From NCBI GenBank assembly GCA_021234155.1, contig JAJEKV010000004.1:30361134-30425133 (forward strand): a stretch of 64,000 nt of DNA, in the 5' to 3' direction. Positions 55,783 through 64,000 of this stretch are shown here, in pieces. The notes under the pieces are model-generated. The model worked only from the letters and a program-made list of their open reading frames with translations, was not told the DNA's origin and ran no database searches. This DNA is from Isoetes taiwanensis. Its lineage: Eukaryota; Streptophyta; Lycopodiopsida; Isoetales; Isoetaceae. Every line of letters starts with the position of its first letter. Position 1 is the first letter of the stretch. The position numbers and the translations under genes were made by a program.

Positions 55783-58762
55783 ATGGCTGCCCCCAAACTT
55801 TCTACACTTCAAGCTTCTGCTCCAAGGGATGCGACTCTTTTCGGGTCTGTGTCTTTCTCGACGCCCACCTTTCGAGAGGCCCTTGTTGGTCCGAGTCGGG
55901 AAGTTGCGGAACGCCACAAGCTTTACGAATTTTCACAAATGGAGCTCCCGGCCCCAAATCCGGCGCAATTGCAGCAGTTCATCGCTCACATCGTCAACAG
56001 CCCGGAAGGATTTGCTACGGTGGTCGATGGCACCACCATTTTACTTACTCAGCATTTGATTTCTGAGGTATTCCGCATCCCTTTGCAAAAACCTTCTGTC
56101 TCTTGGGCTGCTTTACAGGACATGGACGTCACTCAGTTTGGCGCTCCTGCTTATCAAGCCAACCAGCATCGCCTCACAAATATTGCCAAACCACATGAGA
56201 CTTTTGTGAAGTTTCTGTGGCGAAAATTGCTTGGGCATTCCATTAAGAACACCCACATCAATAAGCCGTTTTATAATATGGTCATCACTGCCATCCACTC
56301 CACTCTCCATGTTGATTGGCCACAGCTCTTATTCTACCGCCTTCTTCAAGAAGTAGACCGCATCAGGGCTACTCCCTCCTCAAGATCTCTGAAATTTCCG
56401 TGGGTGGCCATCTTCAGGCCCTCATTCGTCATTACCTTCCTGTTCTTGTGAGCCCTTCCACTTCCCATACCTCCACTCAGCGCTCTCTGCATTCCCAGCG
56501 TCAAACCCAACAGGCTGTACCTTCACGCCAGACTTCCCCTGATCATGTTCAACACCAGACCACGCATGTTACTGTATCCTCTTCCTCCTCTGAGGCCACG
56601 CCTTCCCATTCCCGTCATGCCTCTCAACAATCTCAGACAAGGCAGCAGCGGGGCCTGCACCTCCCATCCTCGGCGGCTCGTACAAATTCCAGCCAAGATG
56701 TTCAAGCCGGCTGCCATGCGGCTACATGCATCCGGGAGGCTCTCATGGTGGTGTTCAAAGGGTCCCCGGAGGCTTCCGATGCTGTTCAAAGAGACCTTCA
56801 AGCTGCCACTGCCCATGTTCAAACTTTGGAGGCTCAACTTCAAGAAAAGCACGCGGCTCTATTACAGGCCCGTATAGATCTCACAAGTGCTCAGGATCAG
56901 ACCAGCCTACTTACAGATCAGCAGGCTCAGCTCCAAACCCAAATTCAGGACTTATTGGAACAGAACAAGTCCAAAGATACCCTCCTGGGTGAAAAGGAGA
57001 AAGACATTGCTAAGCTAGACACCTTGTACTCAGAGCTTTGTGACAATTACAGCACTCAAGTTCAAAACCTCACTGAGCGTGAAGCTCGACTCACCTCCCT
57101 TGAAGCTCAGCTTTCCATGCTAACCAATCAGTTAACGTCCCTCCAGACTCAGCTTTTGGAGGCTCAGAAACAAAAGGTCATCGATGGCGGAGATTGCCAG
57201 CACGCCTCCATACTCTGGGCAATCCTCTTCACATGCCACGCTTCCTGGTAAACGGGTCCGTGATCAGTCCCGTCTTTTGTTAGAAAAGGAGCATAGGATC
57301 CGTGATCTTGAACATCAGCTCCAGCAAGCAGTTCAATCTGCTGAGGAAGCCCAAAACAAACAGGAGGGATATCTTGACATTGCTACAAACATCGCGGTGG
57401 ACTTCTCTACTCCTTCCAGCTATCTTGACTATGTGGTGGCCCGACGGCACCTCTTTCTCTTGAAGTGGTACGCGGCCAATGGCAATGTTCATCAACAGCC
57501 ACTCAAAAGTGTGGACTTCCTTCGGATCTGGCCGGATCTTTCTATAGAAGACAAGGGTTTATTTTGTGCACTCTTAGTCTTTGATCAGCTTACGGTTGAA
57601 GATCCTGAATTAGTCATCTTCCGAGTTGTTCAGCCCATGGCTTATGTTTTTCATGACTTCTACCTGACGGATCTCCATGATAAATTCCGGGATGAGGCCC
57701 ATCGTGTTTTTAGAGGCAACTCCACTGCTGCTTGGTTGTTATCACCAACCAACAAATATTTCAAGGATCTGCTTTCCGCCTCGGACTTTTGAGCAGGAGT
57801 ACATGCGAGGCGAACCGGGCAAAGACTTACCTCGTGGCGGGTCGAAACGTTGGAACAGGTAAACAAAAATCTGGCGCACCCTGATGATCTTGAGTTTGCC
57901 CAGATTTATATGCAGCACTTGGGAGGCTACAATCAACTCCGTGGCCTTCTGGAAAGCAAGACCAGCCCCACGGGATGGGTCAATCCTCCTGTCTATCAAT
58001 TACTCTCTACTTCATAATGGGACCATTGGTGTCGTGCTCTTGATCCAAATCTTGTTCAAGCATTTAGGGACATGGCTCTGCAACCCACGCACACGGGCAT
58101 GCTACCCTCTCCATATGCTTCCTTAGGAGCCCCTCCCCGCCCACGGTTCCTTTCTTCTGACTGGCGTCTTCCCTTTTGGGCCGAAGGTCATGGATGGCCA
58201 TTGGCCGGGTGGACTCGCCTCGGATCTCCACGGATCTCCGGTGGGATCCCGATTTGTCGGGCGGCTCAATTGGGAGGATAATGCCACTTTGGACACTACT
58301 GAAAATTGGATTTATATCGGTAATGGCGTGGTTGGCAAAAACTGCGATGCCTTGCATGGTCTTGATACCTTCTTGCGAATCTTTTGCCACCTCACCCGGA
58401 CCCTTGGGTCCCGTCGTGTTGGTTTCGTATTGCTCTCAAATGCATCTGCTCAGCTCTTTAAATCGGCGGCGTCAATCTTTCTTTGCAATCCGAATGCGGC
58501 GTCGGTGCCTTGGTCTCCAAACTTGCCTTCTCATGGAGTGCCGGTTTGTTCCGCCCGACCACCCATGCCGCCACGGAAGACATGGTGCGGCTCTCACTTC
58601 CTCATTGAGGCCCATCACGCACTAGGGCTCAACACCCCACGCTCTTCAAACACGCCCGGGGACCTCATTGCTCATTACCATAATGGCGGAGCCTCATTCC
58701 GTGAGGATCACTTTCCGGCTGCTGGTTTCCCGCCCTCGGGCACTTCCTCCTTTTCTTGGTGA
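55783..58762 (+). pseudogene. Long post-pol sense frame with coiled coil (~990 codons)
   Basis: It starts at GCCATGG (55,783). The N-terminal part (55,783-56,400) contains LPAPNPAQLQQFIAHIV and ILLTQHLISEVFRIPL, a style seen in plant retrotransposon extra-frame domains (weak memory-based match). After a frameshift, a Ser/Gln-rich linker leads to a long heptad-rich coiled coil (about 56,780-57,360: QTLEAQLQEKHAALLQ, EREARLTSLEAQLSMLTNQL). Back in the first frame, LDYVVARRHLFLLKW and a folded-looking segment follow to 57,792, and the last part in a third frame ends SSFSW. At least four frameshifts are present. No signal peptide or membrane span was noticed, so it does not look like an envelope protein. 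Confidence 0.65.
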
Positions 58763-58769
58763 GTGTCAT

Positions 58770-58781
58770 TTGGTGGGGGAG
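58770..58781 (+). promoter_or_regulatory. Polypurine tract
   Basis: TTTGGTGGGGGAG ends directly before the TGTTAGTC start of the 3' LTR, as required for plus-strand priming. Confidence 0.75.
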
Positions 58782-60099
58782 TGTTAGTCACGTGCCTCTG
58801 ATGCAGGGACTATTCATGCATCTGACGGACCAGGTCAAGCTCAAGGATCCCGCAGGGCGAGCCGCGGGTCGATTCGCCCAAAGCCCGGCCCGAAGACCAA
58901 GCGGCGGACCCACTTGATCAAAGTGCAGGTGCACGCTGCAAAGAGGTGCCGCGACAAGTGATGACCCATCCACCTTTGCGTCGGCGTCAGCGTGGTTATA
59001 GGCACTTCAAGAGGCACGCCGGTAGCCCATAAGGGCGAAAGTTAAGCCAAAAGGCTATTTTTGAAGGGTATCGAGAAATTTTGATGCTATGGTTTAGTAG
59101 GGCTCAAGTTATACATGAAAAAATAAAAATTAGCCAACTTTTCTACAAATAAATCTCATCTTAAAAATTAAGCCACATCCACTAAAAGCGTCATAACTAT
59201 GGATTAAGCCTTATCCTCTACCCTCCTTCTCAAATATTTCTTAAGGAATCACCTAATATTCTAGGCTTTCTTTCATGATCCAATCTATTCTCCATATCCA
59301 TCCATGTACATATGATAATTTTTGAGTTATTTTTGTAGCTATTGTGTTTCAAATACTTCTAAGGATGGAATCGGAGAGCATTTTCTGAGACCTCCCTTTT
59401 AATAGATTTGTTTTATCTACAAGGATAAGCCTTCTCATTTGCAAAGGTTAAGTTGTGGTATTGCATCATGCAACTATAGTTATAATGTATTTGTAACCTT
59501 GATTAAATATGGATGCTAGCGAATAAAATTTCACCACAGAAATTGCACTTGGAAAAATAAAGACACTTAAATCTTGGCAAAAAAAATATTGGCTATGATT
59601 CATCTAGATTTCTATAAAAAACATTCATGTCTAGAAAACATTCGCCAACATAACTAATCTTGCAACTCTATTATTCGCCCGACCTTCTAAATTATGCTTA
59701 GACAAATTTGGCCTTAAGGGCAACCCTGGGCACCGCCAACATTCCTCAAGAAATCAGGCCTCCTTCCAGGAGTCGGCACCGAGATCAGTCAGAGTGTCTA
59801 TATTGGGCCAAAGGCCATTGTACTATATATATGAGTAGAGCTAGCACATGAGTTTTTAGATGAGTTTTGAGTCTTGTCTCTCTTCAGTCTTCTCTCGATT
59901 GCGAGAGCTCATGTATGTTCATCATTGATATCAAGGAAGCTTATCATTTTCCTCTCATTGTTCTCTTTTGTTCTGTTTTATTCTTCTTGTTCTTTTCTTG
60001 CAAATCCCGCGTGACATAGTCCCCCGGATTCTCCTGTTAGATCCAAGGGTCCTCACAGAGGGCTGTCTTGTAGGAGTTCCCGAACCCAGACCCCAAACA
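58782..60099 (+). repeat. 3' LTR interrupted by a hAT-like insertion
   Basis: It starts TGTTAGTCACGTGCC and ends CCCCAAACA, then the CTTGC target duplication. Without the ~710-bp insert at 59,019-59,728 it is about 608 bases, close to the 5' LTR. The part right of the insertion is nearly identical to the 5' LTR for 240 bases; the part left of it differs strongly over about 120 bases. Confidence 0.9.
59019..59728. mobile_element. Non-autonomous hAT-like element in the 3' LTR
   Basis: The insert is defined by comparison with the 5' LTR. The right end, read inward, is CAGGGTTGCCCTTAAGG, and the left is CCGGTAGCCCATAAGG, giving imperfect inverted repeats. CAGGG fits the hAT terminal pattern YARNG. 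The flanks are GGCAC-GC at the left and GGCACCGC at the right, matching an 8-bp hAT duplication with one base lost. The inside is AT-rich and non-coding. Confidence 0.65.
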
Positions 60100-60423
60100 C
60101 TTGCTTGTGGAGGAAGAAATTCGAGAACTTTCTTGCGGAGGAAGAAATGCCGGATTAGTGCTCGGATCAGAAGTTCAAAACAAGGGCACCTTGGGCCACT
60201 TTTTTTTAGCTGCCATAAATGCATCATAAATGTGTATCCACGATCCAAGGAGAGGTCGGCTTCAAACAAAAATTTCCATGTGTTAACCTTAAAAAAATTT
60301 AACTGGAAACAAATTCATGGTTCAAACAAAAAAATGAACATTCATATTATATGAGCGAAAATGCCAAAATGTAAAGCTTCAATGAATACTACGCCCTAAT
60401 TATGAAACTGGAAGTGCCTGACT
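60100..60423. other. Right flank of the gypsy element
   Basis: CTTGTGGAGGAAGAAATTCG and CTTGCGGAGGAAGAAATGCC form a small tandem pair at 60,100-60,152. Nothing else is recognised. Confidence 0.5.
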
Positions 60424-61113
60424 ATGGCTCGTCGTGTTACAGCTATTCCAGAGGCACAACGGTTCATCTCCATGGACATTATAACACGTCATGAAGGTAC
60501 GACATCTTGTTCCATTATGTGTAGTTTACAAGGAATGGAAGAAAACAATCTTGTTTTCAGACTATTTCCACAAGCTTCATTCCTGCCTCTGTCGTCCACA
60601 GACAGGTATTCTCGGTCTCAAAAATGATTTCGGATTCAGCTCTTGGTATTTACCGTTTCCCAAACATGCGCCTTTTGGCAGAATTGGACTTCTTGGACCT
60701 CTACGTATTCCTAGAACTCGTGTTTGTTGTTACGACAAAGGATTAGTCTGTATTTCTAATTGTGGGGTTGTGTATAAGATCGAAAATCTCTTAACTCATG
60801 GAAAACCATACCTTTGCCTTATGAAGACTTTTCCCTAAAAGCCATGTCAGTGGTTGAAAAATCAGATGCTTATATGATCTTGCCCACAGGAATAAAGGGT
60901 AACATAGTAAGGGTAGAGGTTTTTGACTCAAGAAATAACTCGTGGAGTAATGCAGCCACATTGTACTGGAATAATGTTCCTGAGTCTGTTATATTAATCA
61001 ATAAATGCAGGCTTGCAACTTGCAGCTTTGAAAATAACTGCTGGAGTACGATGCATTTTTCTGTCCCATATAGTGTCAAAACCATCATTCATTTATTTTT
61101 AGATTATTTTTAG
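60424..61113 (+). pseudogene. F-box-like gene remnant
   Basis: The segment CVVYKEWKKTILFSDYF (about 60,515-60,565) resembles the end of an F-box ('CVCKEWRxLI'). It is followed by SSWYLPFPKHAPFG and CCYDKGLVCISNCGVVYKI, and in the next frame by LPYEDFSLKAMSVV and VEVFDSRNNSWSNAATLYW (60,812-60,970). This is the pattern of plant F-box proteins with a kelch-like C-terminal part, which act as substrate receptors in SCF ubiquitin ligases (family knowledge). The frame shifts near 60,500 and 60,820, and the N-terminal half of the F-box is not clear, so it is probably a pseudogene. Confidence 0.5.
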
Positions 61114-61465
61114 AATATGCCTTAATTTTTGAAATTTTTGTACGCAAAGGTTTTTCCGCCAATTTTTTTTTTTTTAGCACGTTTGCACAAATGCGAGTTG
61201 AGACTTTGAAGCAATTTGAGACTATCCACGTTGCAGCCAGTTGGATTTTTGTGCATGTGGAGAGCCTCATAGTCGTCCGATTCGATCTACGGTCGAGAAA
61301 AAACTTGGAAATTCCAGCATGTCTATCTCCAGGGTAGCGTTGGTGGTTATGCCCCGGCTAGAGAGATTGAATTGGCATTACGGCGTTCTGGAAATCGAAT
61401 TGGCATTATGCCATAAAGTTTGAAAGCGGTGCATTACTTATTACTCTTATTTCAGAAGCTATATT

Positions 61466-61645
61466 CATTTCGTTCCACTTCTTCTCTGCTTAGTTTTCAT
61501 AGTGCTTGTGATTTGCGAAATCAGTGCTTTCAAAATTTCGTCCTTTTGGACAAAACCTTCCTTTCTCTTCATTCCGCTTCTTCTCTACTTAGTTTTCAGT
61601 GCTTGTGATTTGCAAAATCAGTGCATTCGAAATGTTTCTTCAAGG
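61466..61645. repeat. Two-copy tandem duplication, ~100 bp
   Basis: CTTCTTCTCTGCTTAGTTTT and CTTCTTCTCTACTTAGTTTT start two copies that both continue GTGCTTGTGATTTGC and AAATCAGTGC. The offset is about 103 bases. Confidence 0.75.
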
Positions 61646-61834
61646 GCAACCGATTAACCAAATGTTTCTTCTCATCAGACGGCTTCCCATCAGAGGCTTT
61701 TTCTTAGACCAATAGATAATATCTGCGGGCAGGTTTCTTCCAACTCTGACGATTTCTTCCATCTATGGAGAGTTTTTAAGTTTTCTAGAGCTTGGTTGAG
61801 GCGTTGGGGCATTGCACTAGGAAGATAAGTTTAA

Positions 61835-62010
61835 GTCTATTGCCAGCCTAACTGGGGCATTCAATGCCGGACTTTGCTATCCCAGATAAGTTCTAGTTTT
61901 TTGTCAGCTTAACTAGGACCTTTGATGCCGGACTATGCCATTCCAGATAGGTTCAGGTATTGCCAGCTTTATTAGGACAATATGACACAGCGTAACTAGG
62001 ACAGTATGAC
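61835..62010. repeat. Degenerate tandem repeat, ~65 bp
   Basis: TTGCCAGCCTAACTGGGGCA, TGTCAGCTTAACTAGGACC and TTGCCAGCTTTATTAGGACA begin successive units that share ATGCCGGACT and CCAGATAgGTTC. A shorter end unit, GTAACTAGGACAGTATGACA, follows. Confidence 0.7.
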
Positions 62011-63039
62011 ACAGACCTTCTGACAGCTCTTGGAAACTATTCTTGCATTCTTAATTTATGAAACCTAGTTATATTCAGAATTTGCTTGGTAGTGAGATCA
62101 ATGGCAAGAGCTCCATGGAAGCTTCTTTCTGCATTCCACATGTTTCAGGATAATGTACAATACATAGAGCTTCAAGTCTCTTCAAAAAGTTCTTGCAGTC
62201 TGGAGCAACTTGCAGCTTGGAAACTATTCGTGCTTTATGGTCAGTAAGAACAACACACTCTATGGATCAGTACGAACAACCCACTTGCATTTGTTTATGG
62301 TTGATTCAATGAGTCGCAGAGTTCTTGCTCAGAATCCCCTCAAATCCCCTGTAAGTTATTTGTATTATTTTGCTAAGTATTCAAAGATGTGATTCAAGAG
62401 TTGAATCTTGGTTTTTATTTGGTTCCCATAAATTCATAGTCACTTTGTGGTGGCTTTATCCTATTCTGCATGCTCTCATACTTAGTGATATATGGTAGTG
62501 CATCTTGTTTTCTTGTTCTATCATGTTTGGCTTGGCCATTTGTTGTGAAGGTTTAGAAGCTCTTCTTAACCTCGACAATATCACGTGACTATCCCTGTTA
62601 TATACATCTTTAGCATAATATGCATGCCTTAGCTGGCTACAGGAAATTATGGGGCTTGCCCAACTCTTGAACACAAGAAGGAGCTTTTGGTAGCTACGTT
62701 TTTTATTTTCTTGGTGTTGATGCTATGTTATGAATCGTTATGCAGACCAATTCCTAAGCTTTTAAGGGATTCTAGTTCCACTGCATTTGCCAAGTTCCTC
62801 ATCATCGGCATCATCGGATGTATCAAGTTCCTGGTTGAGAAGGTAAGTCCATAGAAAAGAAACTTCCAATTAGGTCGAAAGAAAGCACCTTTCAATACAG
62901 ATTTCGATGCTGAGCAAGATCTGGGACGCACTTGGTGCTGATTTTTGCCGGCTTTTAGTTGTCCTTTGCAATGGCGGGCGTCAAGGATTAAGTTAGAATT
63001 GGAATGTTAGATGACCTCTTGGCTATGGTGAAAGGGCAT
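62011..63039. other. No confident gene
   Basis: Short frames without motifs. The right part may belong to the decayed upstream region of the PPR gene that follows. Confidence 0.35.
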
Positions 63040-63390
63040 TTGCCAAAAGGTTTCATGTTCTTTGCTTGCGCTACAGACTTCACAAGAGACGGTACACTCT
63101 TTGCTAAGTAGAATTTGCATGGTAGATCTCTTAGGCCGTGATGGGTGCTTTAAGGAATCTAGAAGCTTACTTAAGGATATATTGCAACTTGATATTTGTC
63201 TATGGATGACATTGCTTACGGCTTGCAAGATACACTGCAATATGGAGTTGGGGAATCATTGCTTTGATGAAATTGTTTGTTTAGATCATGTCAGACATGT
63301 ATGCTGAAGCTCATATGAAAGAGGCTGAAATCGAAAGGATAAAACATATGCATGGGCACAATCTGGACGAACCTGTATATGATTGATAGT
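63040..63390 (+). pseudogene. C-terminal end of a PLS-class PPR gene
   Basis: CMVDLLGRDGCFKESRSLL (63,116-63,172) and LWMTLLTACKIHCNMELGN (63,198-63,256) are the last repeats and E domain of a PLS-class PPR protein. After a frame change, SDMYAEAHMKEAEIERIK (about 63,288-63,345) matches the E+ continuation ('SNIYA...W.DA.RIR'). Upstream repeats are not recognisable. It differs from the relic at 15-17 kb by strand and by its E-domain text. Confidence 0.75.
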
Positions 63391-64000
63391 AGTGTAGGTT
63401 TGAAACAAAACTTGATCTGGCTATAGGGAATCCTCCCCGGCGACCAATCATGTTTTGAGCATCGTTTGAAAATTTGAACATCAAGAGTTTCACACTCCTA
63501 GGAAGTGGTAGCTACTTCATGTTGTGGGGAGTTGTTTCACCTCTTATACTGTTCTCATAAGCTGTAAAAGGGGAACTTATATGGGTCTCTACTATGACAT
63601 TCAATTAGTGGATGGTATAGGAGCCATTAAGAATATGCATAGCCTTTCCTAAGGGTCTTGAATTGTGGTCAACTTGCTAATAGCGAATCCTTGGATTGTG
63701 CAATGGTATAAGGTCCTTTGTCTACTGATAATCTAACCTAGACATCTTACTCATTAAGCCCTTGCGTCTTTAGGAGATTCTGCCACACAAGATACACAGC
63801 AAAAGGTGTTAAGAAGGGAATTGACAGTCATATGTTCGAATGAAGCGATAAGATGGGCTGAATTGGTAATTTGCGCAGAGGTTCACTTATAGGAATTGGG
63901 TATGAAGAAGTTGGCAACCTCTTCATCCATAGTCAATGTCATATTTTCGAGTTACTGTTCTTCTATGCCTTGATGCCATTCTGAGCATGTCTCCTTAGTT
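63391..64000. other. Intergenic DNA at the window end
   Basis: No gene or repeat was recognised; the last 600 bases contain only short frames. Confidence 0.4.

Larger units (their letters stand above)
48269..60099 (+). mobile_element. Complete Tat-like Ty3/gypsy element with extra open frames
   Basis: Both LTRs start TGTTAGTC and end CCCCAAACA. The 5-bp target duplication CTTGC is perfect (48,264-48,268 and 60,100-60,104). The internal region has gag with a CX2CX4HX4C knuckle, protease, RT, RNase H and integrase in gypsy order. The integrase lacks a chromodomain. About 3.9 kb follow pol before the 3' LTR and hold an antisense frame and a long sense frame. Extra frames between pol and the 3' LTR, sense or antisense, are known from Tat-lineage elements (established knowledge). 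Most damage is frameshifts, with rather few stops. The 3' LTR carries a later hAT-like insertion. Confidence 0.92.

Noticed and set aside
55783-58762. Envelope-like gene
   Set aside because: No signal peptide, membrane span or fusion-type segment was seen; the frame is coiled-coil and soluble in character.
1-64000. tRNA, rRNA or other structural RNA genes
   Set aside because: No tRNA-like A/B boxes in a cloverleaf context or rRNA segments were noticed by eye; a covariance-model scan would be needed to be certain.

Overview
This window looks like nuclear DNA from a land plant with a large, repeat-filled genome, and no intact host gene could be found. Pieces of PLS-type pentatricopeptide (PPR) genes, an F-box-like gene, chromodomain and Tat-like Ty3/gypsy elements, a plant LINE and telo-box motifs in an LTR all point to a plant. 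A Sola-like DNA transposon and the PPR-rich background make a fern or another seedless vascular plant my best guess. That guess is an inference from family knowledge; a gymnosperm or lycophyte is not excluded.

Region 1-27 kb is decayed intergenic sequence. It holds a minisatellite (1-540), fragments that look like LTR termini (5.5 kb and 9.6-9.9 kb), small tandem duplications, one METTL5-like exon with a one-base frameshift (13.94-14.01 kb, minus), a broken PPR gene (15.1-16.9 kb, minus), a LINE reverse-transcriptase relic (17.6-18.6 kb, minus), an LTR-like copy (19.4-20.3 kb) and a broken zinc-finger/AT-hook gene (25.2-26.4 kb, minus).

Region 27-46 kb is a nest of transposons. An old chromodomain Ty3/gypsy element (about 28.7-37.25 kb) was split by a 5'-truncated LINE (30,002-32,950, poly-A tail and 13-bp target duplication) and by a 321-bp inverted-repeat element (33,156-33,476, 4-bp target duplication). 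Just beyond it lies a repeat ('repeat B') that is cut in two by a 7.57-kb DNA transposon (37,741-45,307). That transposon has GGGTG-type terminal inverted repeats and a TCAT target duplication. A second, uncut copy of repeat B at 27.2-27.9 kb serves as a paralogous empty site. The transposon carries a spliced, decayed Sola-like transposase on the plus strand, an acidic exon with a GT-AG intron, clusters of TAAGC motifs and a converging minus-strand coiled-coil frame.

Region 48.3-60.1 kb is a complete Ty3/gypsy element with both LTRs and a perfect CTTGC target duplication. Its order is gag, protease, reverse transcriptase/RNase H, integrase without chromodomain, an antisense open frame, and a roughly 990-codon sense frame with a coiled coil before the 3' LTR. 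This layout matches the Tat-type elements with extra open frames. Its 3' LTR carries a 0.7-kb hAT-like insertion. Region 60.1-64 kb holds an F-box-like pseudogene, tandem duplications and the C-terminal end of another PPR pseudogene.

Coding damage is mostly frameshifts, and some of it could be sequencing or assembly error rather than true decay.
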